From Leifsonia sp. C5G2 (GTDB taxonomy: Bacteria; Actinomycetota; Actinomycetes; Actinomycetales; Microbacteriaceae): DNA of 64,000 nucleotides. The notes beneath the pieces are model-generated. The model had not been told where the DNA came from. It ran no database searches and was given only the letters and a program-made list of their open reading frames with translations. The stretch spans positions 62,001 through 126,000 of the forward strand of contig NZ_JABFMV010000011.1 in NCBI RefSeq assembly GCF_013359685.1, read 5' to 3'. This document shows, one piece after another, positions 23,480-32,420 of the stretch. Each line of letters opens with the position of its first letter. The first letter of the stretch is position 1. Both the position numbers and the translations under genes were made by a program.

Positions 23480-23486
23480 GATCGAC

Positions 23487-24863
23487 ATGACGCAGTCCGT
23501 GGACACTCTGGTGATTCTCGGAGCATCCGGCGATCTCACGTCGAGGCTCCTCCTCCCTGCCATCGGACAGCTGCTCACCGACCAGCCCGAGCGCACCTTC
23601 ACGCTGATCGGGTCGAGCAGCGACGACCTCGACGACGACGCCTGGCGGAAGATCGTCGCGACGTCGTTCTCGACGGTGGACGCGAAGGGGCCGACGGTCG
23701 ACAAGCTGCTGAAGGAGACCCGCTACGTGAAGGCGGACGCCACGAGCGCGGACGACCTGAAAGGCCTGCTCGCCGACGCGGACGGCGTGCCCGCGCTCTA
23801 CTTCGCGCTGCCGCCGGCCGTCGCCGCGAAGGCGTGCGAGGCGCTCGGGACGTTCGACCTGCCCGAGGGTCTGACGCTCGCGCTGGAGAAGCCCTTCGGC
23901 ACCGACCGGGAGAGCGCCATCCGCCTGAACGCGACGCTGGCGAAGCTGGTGCCCGAGGACCGGATCCACCGGGTGGACCACTTCCTCGGCCGGTCCAGCG
24001 TGTTCAACATCCTCGGTGTGCGGTTCGCCAACAGCATCCTGGAGCCGCTGTGGAACGGCCTCCACATCGAGCGCGTCGACGTGATCTACGACGAGACGCT
24101 GGCGCTGGAGGGCCGCGCCCGCTACTACGACGGCGCCGGCGCGCTGATGGACATGATCCAGAGCCATCTGCTGCAGGTGATGGCGGTGCTCGCGATGGAG
24201 CCGCCGTCGACCCTGGGGGAGGCCGACCTCCGCGACGCCAAGGAGATCGTGCTGCGGGCGACCCGGGTGTGGGGCGACGACCCGGAGAAGGCGAGCCGGC
24301 GTGCGCGCTACGCCGCGGGGGAGGTCGACGGCAAGAAGCTGCCCGCGTACGCCGACGAGCAGGGCGTCGACCCGTCGCGCGAGACGGAGACGCTCGCCGA
24401 GCTCACGCTGCAGATCGACACCTGGCGTTGGAAGGGCGTGCCGTTCACGCTGCGATCGGGCAAGGCCCTCGGCGGCAGGCGGCGCGAGATGGTCATCACC
24501 TTCACGCCCGCGCAGCACATCCCGACGGGACTGAAGGGCACGATGGAGCCGGCCAAGCTGCGGCTGCTGTTCGCGCCGGACTCGATGTCGTTCGAGATCA
24601 ACATCAACGGCAGCGACGACCCGTTCGAGCTGGAGCGCGCATCGCTCACGGCGGACTTCGGCCCGGGCGCGCTCCTGGCCTACGGCGAGGTGCTGGAGGG
24701 CATCCTCGACGGCGACCCGTCGCTGTCGGTCCGCGCCGACACGGCCGTGGAGTGCTGGCGGATCGTGGAGCCGGTGCTGAAGGCCTGGCGCGAAGGCCGC
24801 GTGCCGCTGCAGGAGTACCCGGCGGGATCGGAAGGGCCGGAGGACTGGAAGCAGCTCGGCTGA
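23487..24863 (+). CDS. zwf: Glucose-6-phosphate dehydrogenase family protein
   Basis: This is a 458-residue NADP-dependent dehydrogenase. Nucleotide motif GASGDLTSRLLLP is at residues about 10-22. The substrate/catalytic segment RIHRVDHFLG replaces the more common RIDHYLGK but keeps the key D and H. EKPFGTDRESA and GVPFTLRSGKAL are also present. It is shorter than typical Zwf (about 500) and may be the second isoform found in many Actinobacteria. It is not next to pgl, opcA, tal or tkt here, so a specialised role is possible. ATG 23487 is favoured over GTG 23478 because a -10 element ends 7 nt upstream. Confidence 0.87.
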   Translation: MTQSVDTLVILGASGDLTSRLLLPAIGQLLTDQPERTFTLIGSSSDDLDDDAWRKIVATSFSTVDAKGPTVDKLLKETRYVKADATSADDLKGLLADADGVPALYFALPPAVAAKACEALGTFDLPEGLTLALEKPFGTDRESAIRLNATLAKLVPEDRIHRVDHFLGRSSVFNILGVRFANSILEPLWNGLHIERVDVIYDETLALEGRARYYDGAGALMDMIQSHLLQVMAVLAMEPPSTLGEADLRDAKEIVLRATRVWGDDPEKASRRARYAAGEVDGKKLPAYADEQGVDPSRETETLAELTLQIDTWRWKGVPFTLRSGKALGGRRREMVITFTPAQHIPTGLKGTMEPAKLRLLFAPDSMSFEININGSDDPFELERASLTADFGPGALLAYGEVLEGILDGDPSLSVRADTAVECWRIVEPVLKAWREGRVPLQEYPAGSEGPEDWKQLG

Positions 24864-24937
24864 CTTTCGTCACGATCCGGTGGAGGGCCAGTCTCTACCT
24901 GAGTGGAGATCGCTCGCCACGACGAAAGGACGCGCCC

Positions 24938-25276
24938 ATGAACACTTCAGCTGCACCCCCGGCTCCGGTCTCATCCCCGGCCCAGAAGACCAACGTGCTC
25001 GCCATCGTGGCGCTGGCGACCTCCTTCGTCGTCGGCCTGGCGGGCATCGTCTGCGGCGCCATCGCGCTCGGCCAGATCAAGCGCCGCGGCGAAGGGGGCC
25101 GTGGCCTCGCGATCGCCGGTATCGTCGTCGGGTCGGTGACGACGTTCCTGTCGGTCCTCGGCGTCGTGGCGATCATCCTCGCGTTCGCGGGCCTGTTCGG
25201 CGGCATCGCGGCGACCTGCGCGGAACTCGGACCCGGGGTGCATGAGGTCGGCGGCGTGACGTACACCTGCGGCTGA
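24938..25276 (+). CDS. DUF4190 domain membrane protein
   Basis: This is a 112-residue protein. A Pro/Ala/Ser-rich cytoplasmic N-terminus leads to a helix (about 20-42) ending in the DUF4190 signature GIVCGAIALGQIKRRGEGGRG. A second helix follows (about 58-85) and a short cysteine-containing C-terminus, GVTYTCG. Function unknown. GAAAGGA precedes ATG 24938. Confidence 0.82.
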   Translation: MNTSAAPPAPVSSPAQKTNVLAIVALATSFVVGLAGIVCGAIALGQIKRRGEGGRGLAIAGIVVGSVTTFLSVLGVVAIILAFAGLFGGIAATCAELGPGVHEVGGVTYTCG

Positions 25277-25328
25277 GACCAGCGGCGTCGTGTTGCCGAG
25301 GTGCTGCGGCGGTGACTCGCTTCGGGCC

Positions 25329-25847
25329 TCAGGCCGCGGAGCGGTGCGAGACCAGCGGGAACTCGCCGGTCACGGGCTTGCGGAGGTCGGTCCACTGGGT
25401 GATCGGCGCGGGCTCCCAGCCGAAAGCGGCGGGCTCGGCCTCGGCGGCGGGGGCGGCCTCGACAGCGGGAGCGGGGGCGTCGTTCGCTTCGACCGCGGCG
25501 GCCGGTGCCTCGGCGGCGACGTGCGCGGCGGGCTGCTCGGCGGTCGCGGTCGGCGCGTCTGCGACGGTGGCGGCGAGGTGCTGCGGCTCGGAGAGCGACT
25601 CGCCGGCATCGAGGCGGCGACGTGCCTCCGCGATGGCCGCGGCGATGCCCACCGAGACGGACTGCGCGAGGATCGAGTGGAAGATCGTGTCGGTGTCGTC
25701 CTGAGCGCGGCGAACGACCGTCCACTCGCCGTCCTCTCCGATCAGCTCGGCGACCTTGGCGTGGACGAGCTCAAGGATCTGCGCATCCGTCAGCTGGGGT
25801 ACCGGCGCCGCCGGAACCACGGCAACGTGCCGCCTACGACCAAACAT
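25329..25847 (-). CDS. Hypothetical protein with alanine-rich C-terminus
   Basis: The protein has 172 residues and no family I recognise. Residues about 18-85 form a helical domain (QLTDAQILELVHAKVAELIG, then DTIFHSILAQSVSVGIAAAI). Residues about 95-150 are an Ala/Glu/Pro low-complexity segment. The end, APITQWTDLRKPVTGEF, looks structured again. No signal peptide or membrane helix. Confidence 0.6.
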   Translation of the reverse strand: MFGRRRHVAVVPAAPVPQLTDAQILELVHAKVAELIGEDGEWTVVRRAQDDTDTIFHSILAQSVSVGIAAAIAEARRRLDAGESLSEPQHLAATVADAPTATAEQPAAHVAAEAPAAAVEANDAPAPAVEAAPAAEAEPAAFGWEPAPITQWTDLRKPVTGEFPLVSHRSAA

Positions 25848-25972
25848 CGCGCACCCCTTCCAGGTTCACCTGAATACAAGTGTCCTGGACGTTCGCCGCG
25901 TGTTCCTGCTGGACACGCCGGGAAAGTTGCGGAAATCCGCGGGTCAGCGGCCCTTTCGTGCGCCCACGCGGG

Positions 25973-26161
25973 CTAATCGCGCTCGGACGCCTCCTTCGAC
26001 TCCTCGAGCACGGCCCCGACGGCCAGGACGAGCGAGATCCCGGCGTTGATCCACATGAGCGGGATCCGCCAGTCCCGCGGGCCGTTCTTCGACGACTGGA
26101 CCGTGGTCCACAGGCCGATGACCGCGCTGATGATGGCGCCGTTGAAGAGGTACTTGCGCAT
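25973..26161 (-). CDS. Small membrane protein
   Basis: This 62-residue protein has two hydrophobic helices (about residues 6-22 and 33-52) and a charged tail EESKEASERD. AAGGA lies 6 nt before ATG 26161, which supports it as a real gene. Function unknown. It is divergent from the transporter gene at 26224. Confidence 0.68.
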   Translation of the reverse strand: MRKYLFNGAIISAVIGLWTTVQSSKNGPRDWRIPLMWINAGISLVLAVGAVLEESKEASERD

Positions 26162-26223
26162 CCCGTTCCTTTCGGTGTCGTCCCGTAGCGTACGCTTCCT
26201 TAGTCGGGACCGGGAGGAGTGGG

Positions 26224-27378
26224 ATGCGCACCGCGATCGTGGGCGCCGTGCTGCTCGTCCTCGGAGGGGTCGCCGTCGCGACCGGCCTGCTGCCCGTCCC
26301 CGAGGTGGTCGAGCTGTGGGACCGGGTCTGGCCCATCCTGCTCTTCGTCATCGCGATCACGGTCGTCACCGAGCTCGCCGCCGAGGCCGGCGTCTTCACC
26401 GTCCTGGCCCAGCAGACCGCACGCTGGGGCCGAGGCCGCGCCTGGCTGCTCTGGCTGCTGGTGGTGCTGGTCGCAGCGCTCAGCACGATCTTCCTCTCGC
26501 TCGACACCACCGCCGTGCTGCTCACGCCCGTGGTCATCGTGCTGGCTCGCCATGCCGGGCTGAACCCGCTGCCGTTCGCCCTGACGACCGTGTGGATGGC
26601 GAACGCCGGCTCCCTGCTGCTCCCGGTGTCCAACCTGACGAACCTGCTGGCCCAGCACTCGATGGGCGACCCGTCACCCGCCGCCTTCGCCGCACTCATG
26701 TTCGCCCCCGCGATCGTGGCGATGGTGGTGCCGATGGTCGTCGTCTTCGTCATCGCCCGGCGCTCGCTGCTCGTCCGCTACGAGACGGGGGAGGAGGACG
26801 GCATCGAGGATCCCGTGCTGTTCTGGGTGTCCGGCGCGGTCGTGGTCGTGCTGGTGCCGCTCCTCGTCTCCGGCCTGCCGGTGTGGCTGCCGACGACCGT
26901 CGCGGCCGTCGTGCTCGCCGTGCTGTTCCTGGTCCGTCGCCGCAGCGTCGTGCGCTTCGGGCTGCTGCCGTGGCAGCTGGTGCTGCTCGCCTCCGGCCTG
27001 TTCCTGTTCATCGAGGCGCTGCACGCGGCCGGGCTCGGGACGCTGCTGGCCAGCGTCTCCGGGACCGGCGAGTCGCCGCTCGCGCTGCTCCGGCTGTCGC
27101 TCACCGGGCTCGTCGGCGCGAACGCGATCGACAACCTGCCCGCCTACCTCGCGCTGGAGCCGGTCGCCCAGAGCCCCGTCCGGCTCGCGGCGCTGCTCAT
27201 CGGCGTGAACGCCGGGCCGCTGATCACGCCGTGGGCGTCGCTGGCGACGCTGCTCTGGCACCAGCGGCTGACCAGCTTCGACGTCGAGATCCGCTGGAGC
27301 CGCTATGTGCTCCTCGGCCTGCTCGTCGCCCCGGTCACCGTCGTCCTGGCGACGCTGGCCCTCGCCTACCTGGGCTGA
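26224..27378 (+). CDS. SLC13/ArsB-type anion permease
   Basis: This 384-residue protein of about ten to twelve helices belongs to the ArsB/NhaD ion transporter superfamily. Motifs seen: FLSLDTTAVLLTPVVI, MANAGSLLLPVSNLTNLLA and VGANAIDNLPAYLALEPV, the two re-entrant loops with the paired SN/DN signatures. Relatives move arsenite, carboxylates or Na+/H+. No arsR or arsC gene is nearby, so arsenite is not supported by context. GGGAGG precedes ATG 26224. Confidence 0.82.
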   Translation: MRTAIVGAVLLVLGGVAVATGLLPVPEVVELWDRVWPILLFVIAITVVTELAAEAGVFTVLAQQTARWGRGRAWLLWLLVVLVAALSTIFLSLDTTAVLLTPVVIVLARHAGLNPLPFALTTVWMANAGSLLLPVSNLTNLLAQHSMGDPSPAAFAALMFAPAIVAMVVPMVVVFVIARRSLLVRYETGEEDGIEDPVLFWVSGAVVVVLVPLLVSGLPVWLPTTVAAVVLAVLFLVRRRSVVRFGLLPWQLVLLASGLFLFIEALHAAGLGTLLASVSGTGESPLALLRLSLTGLVGANAIDNLPAYLALEPVAQSPVRLAALLIGVNAGPLITPWASLATLLWHQRLTSFDVEIRWSRYVLLGLLVAPVTVVLATLALAYLG

Positions 27379-27389
27379 CCGACGGATAC

Positions 27390-27443
27390 ATGGGACGCGA
27401 CACGCCGTAGACGGTGTCGCGTCTGCGGCGTGTCGCGTCCCAT
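27390..27443. repeat. Intergenic inverted repeat D (23-bp arms)
   Basis: The arms 27390-27412 and 27421-27443 are reverse complements with one mismatch in 23 bp and an 8-nt loop. The sequence (ATGGGACGCGACACGCCG) is unrelated to elements A-C but the architecture is the same. It lies between the convergent permease and YhgE genes and probably terminates both. Confidence 0.8.
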
Positions 27444-27451
27444 CGATGCGG

Positions 27452-29422
27452 CTATTCGGCGGGGAGAAGCTGCGCGGCGTTGATGACGCGGCGCCGCGCC
27501 ACCGCGATCAGCGCCAGGGCGAAGCCGAACGCCGCCCACAGCAGTAGTCCGCCGAGGCCGCGCCAGGCGTCCGTCGTGCCCTCGACGGCGCCTTGCATGG
27601 CGGTGATCGCGGGGGAGGTGGGCAGCCAGGGCAGCGCCGCGTCGAAGAAGGTCGGCGCGGTCGACACGATGCCGGAGGCGAGCGTCACCACCACGACGAG
27701 CATCGAGACGAACCGCCCGACCCCGCCGAACAGCGCGGCGAGACCGTGGTTGACCGCGGCGAACGCGACCCCGGCCGCGGCGGCCAGCCCGGCGAACCCG
27801 AACCAGTGGCCGACATCGAGGCCGAGCGCCGGCGTCATCACGGCCGCGACCAGGACGCCCTGCACCACGCCGAGCGCCGCGGCGGGCACGAAGCCGTCGA
27901 GCGCGATCCGTCCGGCGGCGCGGGAGGTCAGCAGGGCCCGGCGCGAGAGCGCCTGGAGCACCAGGAAGGTCGCCAGTGCCCCCAGCCACAGGGCGACGGA
28001 CGCGAACAGCGGGATGCTGGACGTGCCGAACGCCTGATCGCCCGAGGTCTTCTGCGTGACGGGCTCGGCGGCGACGGAGGCCAGGCTGGTCCGCTCGCCC
28101 TTGTCGTACGCCGGCAGCTGCTTGACCGCCGTGTGGAGTCCGGTGGCCAGCGAGGCGGCGCCCGCGGCCGACTGGTCGGCGGCGGAGGCGAGCGCCGGGA
28201 TCCCGTCGCTCAGCTGCTGCGCACCGGTCGCCAGCTGCTGCGCGCCGTCCGCGGACTGCGACGCGCCGGAGGCGAGGGCCGACGCCCCCGATGCCGACTG
28301 CGCGGCGCCGCTGGAGAGTTGCGAGGCGGCGCCGGCCGCCTGTCCGAGGCCGGTCACCAGCTGATCCGTCTTGCCCGCGACCGTGTCGACGCCGACTTGC
28401 GCGATCGTCGCGTTCGTGATGCCGTCCTTCAGCGTCGGGATCTGCCCCTGCACCGCCTGGCACAGGCTGCCGAGCTCGGGGCTCGTCGCGATCGCCGCCG
28501 GGGTGCACGAGGAGGACAGGGCCGCACCGATCTTCGTCGTCGCACTCGTGACGTCGCTCGCCGCGGTGCCGGCATTCCCGCTCAGCGAGCGAAGACCGCC
28601 GGGCAGCGCCGCCGTCTCGTCGGCGGTCTGCTGCAACCCCGACGCCAGCGACGATGCCCCGCCGGACAGTTGCTGCACCCCCTCCGACAGCCGTGACGCC
28701 CCGGTCGACAGCTGCGACACCCCGGTCGCGAGCGAGGAGGCGCCGCTCGCGAGGGGCGCGGCGCCGTCCGCGAGCTGGTGCGTGCCGCTCGCGAGCTGGG
28801 TGAGACCGCTCGCCAGCTGGTCGGCGCCGGTCGCGGCCTTCCCCAGCTGTTCTCCGAGCGTGTTGAAGCCGACGTAGACGTTCTCGATGTAGGTCGAGGT
28901 GAGCTGCTTGTTGAGCACCGAGGTCGCCGTCGTCGTGACGGCCTGGCTGATCGCCGGGTCGACAAGCTTCGACTCCGCGCTCGTGCGCACGTCGATCGTC
29001 GCCTGCGTCGCGTCCGACGGCGCCCCCGCGGTCGAGGTGGCCGCCTTCGAGAAGTTCTCCGGGATGGTCACGACCGACACGTACTCGCCGCTCGCGAGCC
29101 CCTTCGACGCGTCCTTCTGATCGGTCAGCACCCAGGTGAAGTTGTCGTGCGTGCTGTCGAGCAGTCCGGCGCTGAGCTGGCGCCCGAGCGGGACGGTCTG
29201 GCCGTTGAGCTTCACCGGCTGGTCGAGGTTCACGACGGCGGCCTTCACCTCGCCGAGCCGCTCGGTCGGGTTCCACAGCGCCCACACGAGCAGGCCGCCG
29301 ACGACGATCGGCACCAGCAGGATGCCGACGATGGTCAGCCAGGTGACGCGCTTGTCCGAGCGCATCCGCTCCAGTGAGAAGAGCGAGCCGGGGCGGCGGA
29401 GCGGGGAAGTGGGGGTGGTCAT
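27452..29422 (-). CDS. YhgE/Pip family membrane protein
   Basis: This is a 656-residue protein with one helix near residues 26-48, a large extracytoplasmic region and five or six C-terminal helices (about 475-645). The extracytoplasmic part has two long runs of heptad-like repeats of the form QLASGxxxLxxG (about 195-275 and 375-440). These are diagnostic of YhgE/Pip proteins such as phage infection protein and the ESX-linked EsaA. Its ATG overlaps the stop of the upstream MMPL gene by 4 nt, so the two are made together. A joint export complex is likely, with substrate unknown. Confidence 0.9.
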   Translation of the reverse strand: MTTPTSPLRRPGSLFSLERMRSDKRVTWLTIVGILLVPIVVGGLLVWALWNPTERLGEVKAAVVNLDQPVKLNGQTVPLGRQLSAGLLDSTHDNFTWVLTDQKDASKGLASGEYVSVVTIPENFSKAATSTAGAPSDATQATIDVRTSAESKLVDPAISQAVTTTATSVLNKQLTSTYIENVYVGFNTLGEQLGKAATGADQLASGLTQLASGTHQLADGAAPLASGASSLATGVSQLSTGASRLSEGVQQLSGGASSLASGLQQTADETAALPGGLRSLSGNAGTAASDVTSATTKIGAALSSSCTPAAIATSPELGSLCQAVQGQIPTLKDGITNATIAQVGVDTVAGKTDQLVTGLGQAAGAASQLSSGAAQSASGASALASGASQSADGAQQLATGAQQLSDGIPALASAADQSAAGAASLATGLHTAVKQLPAYDKGERTSLASVAAEPVTQKTSGDQAFGTSSIPLFASVALWLGALATFLVLQALSRRALLTSRAAGRIALDGFVPAAALGVVQGVLVAAVMTPALGLDVGHWFGFAGLAAAAGVAFAAVNHGLAALFGGVGRFVSMLVVVVTLASGIVSTAPTFFDAALPWLPTSPAITAMQGAVEGTTDAWRGLGGLLLWAAFGFALALIAVARRRVINAAQLLPAE

Positions 29423-32301
29423 CGGGCGTCGGCCTTCTCGAGGTGGGCGCCGTGCTGGGCGCGGTCGGGTTCGGGGAGTTCGGGGAGCGCGGTCGCCGCC
29501 GGGGGAGCGGCGGCGAGGTCGACCTCGGTCGGCTCGGCCGCATCCGGGAGCAGATCGTCCAGGCCGGCGGGGTCGACGCAGCTGACGACGAGCGCGAACG
29601 GCCGCTGCTCCACGCGGGCGCGGCTGAGCGCCGCCGTGAGCTCGGCGTGGATGCGGCGGCGCTCGACCGGGTCGGTCACGGCGTCCGCCGCGTCGAGTGC
29701 CAGGAGCTGCGGCCGGCCGGCGAGCGCGTGCCGCACGTCGTCGACGGGCGTCTCGGCGGAGCCCAGCCGCACGATGGCTGTCCTCGACCGCACCGCCGCG
29801 CCGCGGGTCGGCAGGACGAAGCCCGCCGCCTTCACGGTGCCGGCGTCGACCTTCGTGCGGCCGGTGACCGCCATGAGCAGCGCGAGCGCGGCGGTGCGGT
29901 CGTCTCCGTGCACGACCAGCACCTCGCCGTCGTGCAGCCGGAACGACACGTCGCCGACGAGGCGCTGCCGGCGGGTGCTGACGCCCAGGCCGTCGGCGGC
30001 CGCGATCACGCCCTCGCCGTCCTCGGGCCAATCCGCGAGCTCCAGCTCCTTCTGCAAGCCGTCCCCCTCGACGTCGAACGACGGGAGGATGCGGTCGAGC
30101 CAGCGCGGCATCCACCAGGCCTTGTCGCCGAGCAGTTGCAGAACGGCGGGCACGAGCGTCATCCGGACGAGGAACGCGTCGACGAACACGCCGACCGCGA
30201 GGCCCAGGGCGATCGGCTTGATCGAGGTGTCGCCCTCCGGCACGAAGGCCGCGAACACCGAGATCATGATGATCGCGGCGGCGGTGACGACCTTGGCCGA
30301 CCCGACGAACCCGCTCTGGATGGCGCGGCGGGCGTCGCCGCCGTGCACGTAGTCCTCGCGGATGCGGCTGACGAGGAACACCTCGTAGTCCATGGCGAGG
30401 CCGAACAGCACGCCCATCAGGATGATCGGCATGAACGAGATGATCGGCCCGGTCTTGTCGACGTGCAGGGCGTCGGCCAGCCAGCCCCACTCGAACACCA
30501 CCGTCACGGCACCGAACGCGGCACCGACCGACAGCAGGTAGCCGAGGGCGGCCTTGATCGGCACCGCGATGGAGCGGAAGACCATGGTGAGCAGGATGAG
30601 CGACAGGCCGACCACCAGGATCCCGAACGGCAACAGCGCGCCGCCCAGCCGCGAGGAGACGTCGATCTGCGCCGCCGTGTTGCCGGTGACCTTGAGGTCG
30701 ACGCCGTACTCGTCGAGGAAGTGCTGGTGCTTCGAGCGGATCTCGGAGACGAGGTCGGCCGTCTTCTGGTCGTCCGGTCCGGTGGTCGGGACGACCTGGA
30801 CGATCCCGGTGTCCGCCGTCTGGTTCGGCGTCGCGAGCGGCACGGAGGCGACGCCGGGGAGCTGCGCGATCTCGTCGCCGATCTTGGTCATCAGGCCGAC
30901 CGGGTCCGTGCTGGAGATGATCGATCCGGTGACGATGAGCGGGCCGTTGTAGCCGGGTCCGAAGTGCTCGGAGACGAGGTCGTAGGCGACCCGGGCGGGC
31001 GCGCCCTGCGGCTGGGAACCCGCGTCGGGCAGCGCGAGGCGCAGCTGCAGCGCGGGGAGGGCGGCGATGCCGAGCGCCACGATCACGGCGACGACGGTGA
31101 CGATGGGGAAGCGGATGACGGTCCGCACCCAGCCGCGGAAGAACCCGGGCGGGATGTCGGCCTTTGCGGCGTGGGCGAAGGTGTGCGCGGCGGGTGCGGT
31201 GGCCGCCGCCGCCGGTGCGTCGGAGCCGTCGGCCTTCGCGGCCTTCGCGGCCTTCTCCGCCTTCCGCGCGGCCCGCCGTCCCGGCGTCAGGCGGGCTCCG
31301 GCGAAGCCGAGCATCGCCGGCGTCAAGGTCAGCGCGACCAGCACGGCGACGCCGACCGCGACGGACGCGGCGATGCCCATGGTCGTGAGGAACGGGATCC
31401 CGGCGACCGCGAGCCCGGCGAGCGCGATGATGACGGTGATGCCGGCGAACAGCACTGCCGAGCCCGCGGTCGCCACCGAGCGTGCGGCGGACTCCTCCGG
31501 CGGCACCCCCGCCTTCAGCTGACTCTGATGCCGGGAGATGATGAACAGCGAGTAGTCGATGCCGACGGCGAGGCCGAGCATGAGGGCGAGCATCGGCGTC
31601 GTCGACGAGATGGACCCGAACAGCGTCGCGATGAAGATCAGGCACATCGAGATCGCGACCCCGAGGATCGCCGTGAGCAGCGGCATCCCGGCGGCCAGGA
31701 ACGAGCCGAACGTGAGGATGAGGACGATGAGGGCGATTCCGACGCCGATCAGCTCGATGGCCGAGAGCGTCGGCAGGCTCTGCGAGAACAGCTGTCCGCC
31801 GACGGCGGACTTGGAGCCCTCCGGCAGCTGCTTCTCGAGGTCGGCCCCCGCCTTCTTCAAGGCGTCCTTGGTCTCGGTGGAGACCGTGGTCGTCTGGCCC
31901 TTCAGCTGCACCTGCACGATCGCGGCGGAGCGGTCGTTCGAGATGAGGTCCTTGACCTGGTTCGAGTAGGGGGAGGTGGTGCCGGAGACGCCCGGGATGT
32001 CTTTGATCGCAGCGACCGCGTCCTCCACCGGCTGCTTCACGTCGGCGCTGTCGACGGCCTGTCCCTCCGGTGCGACGACGACGATCTGCGCCGTCGTGCC
32101 GCTGATCTGCGGGAACGTGCGGCTGAGCGTGTCGAGCGCCTCCTGCGACTCGGTTCCGGGGATGCTGAAGCTGTTGTCGGTGCCCTGGTTGAACAGCAGG
32201 GCGCCGCCGCCGAGGAGGGCGAGCAGGCCGATCCAGACGATGACGACCAGCTTCCGGGCGCGGTAGGCCCAGCGGCCGATCGAATACAGCAGCGAGGACA
32301 C
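29419..32301 (-). CDS. MMPL family transporter fused to a degenerate ABC-ATPase-like domain
   Basis: This 960-residue protein starts at GTG 32301 after GGGAGA. Residues about 1-755 are a standard MMPL/RND exporter with two membrane blocks (signatures GLAVGIDYSLFIISRHQ and GLAMDYEVFLVSRIREDY, ending WWMPRWLDRILPSFD). Residues about 758-925 are extra. They read like an ABC nucleotide-binding domain without its catalytic residues: LVGDVSFRLHDGEVLVVHG, then GDDRTAALALL where Walker A should be, RPQLLALDAADAVTDP for Walker B, and ALVVSCVDPAGLDDLLPD for the H-loop. It is followed by coupled yhgE and is divergent from a TetR gene. Confidence 0.9.
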   Translation of the reverse strand: MSSLLYSIGRWAYRARKLVVIVWIGLLALLGGGALLFNQGTDNSFSIPGTESQEALDTLSRTFPQISGTTAQIVVVAPEGQAVDSADVKQPVEDAVAAIKDIPGVSGTTSPYSNQVKDLISNDRSAAIVQVQLKGQTTTVSTETKDALKKAGADLEKQLPEGSKSAVGGQLFSQSLPTLSAIELIGVGIALIVLILTFGSFLAAGMPLLTAILGVAISMCLIFIATLFGSISSTTPMLALMLGLAVGIDYSLFIISRHQSQLKAGVPPEESAARSVATAGSAVLFAGITVIIALAGLAVAGIPFLTTMGIAASVAVGVAVLVALTLTPAMLGFAGARLTPGRRAARKAEKAAKAAKADGSDAPAAAATAPAAHTFAHAAKADIPPGFFRGWVRTVIRFPIVTVVAVIVALGIAALPALQLRLALPDAGSQPQGAPARVAYDLVSEHFGPGYNGPLIVTGSIISSTDPVGLMTKIGDEIAQLPGVASVPLATPNQTADTGIVQVVPTTGPDDQKTADLVSEIRSKHQHFLDEYGVDLKVTGNTAAQIDVSSRLGGALLPFGILVVGLSLILLTMVFRSIAVPIKAALGYLLSVGAAFGAVTVVFEWGWLADALHVDKTGPIISFMPIILMGVLFGLAMDYEVFLVSRIREDYVHGGDARRAIQSGFVGSAKVVTAAAIIMISVFAAFVPEGDTSIKPIALGLAVGVFVDAFLVRMTLVPAVLQLLGDKAWWMPRWLDRILPSFDVEGDGLQKELELADWPEDGEGVIAAADGLGVSTRRQRLVGDVSFRLHDGEVLVVHGDDRTAALALLMAVTGRTKVDAGTVKAAGFVLPTRGAAVRSRTAIVRLGSAETPVDDVRHALAGRPQLLALDAADAVTDPVERRRIHAELTAALSRARVEQRPFALVVSCVDPAGLDDLLPDAAEPTEVDLAAAPPAATALPELPEPDRAQHGAHLEKADAR

Positions 32302-32344
32302 GCGTTCTCCCGGTATGAGTAGCGAAGACGACGGATGAGGTTTC

Positions 32345-32393
32345 GATACACCGTTGTATCCGTACAGAACCGTATCGGATACACTCTTGTATC
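32345..32393. promoter_or_regulatory. Two TetR-type operators, GATACA-N4-TGTATC
   Basis: Two perfect copies of the palindrome GATACA-N4-TGTATC occur at 32345-32360 and 32378-32393, with centres 33 bp apart (about three helical turns). The second overlaps TACACT (32380-32385), a -10 candidate for the TetR gene. They lie between the divergent MMPL and tetR genes. The regulator at 32421 is the likely ligand-controlled repressor of both. Confidence 0.78.
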
Positions 32394-32420
32394 GGACCTC
32401 GGTTTCAGGAAGGTTTCAGC

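Noticed and set aside
26224-27378. Arsenite resistance operon
   Set aside because: Only the permease resembles ArsB; no arsR, arsC or metal-binding regulator is adjacent.
29374-32322. Plus-strand open frame of about 980 codons opposite the second MMPL gene
   Set aside because: Same cause: charged low-complexity product, no ribosome site, and the minus strand carries clear MMPL motifs.
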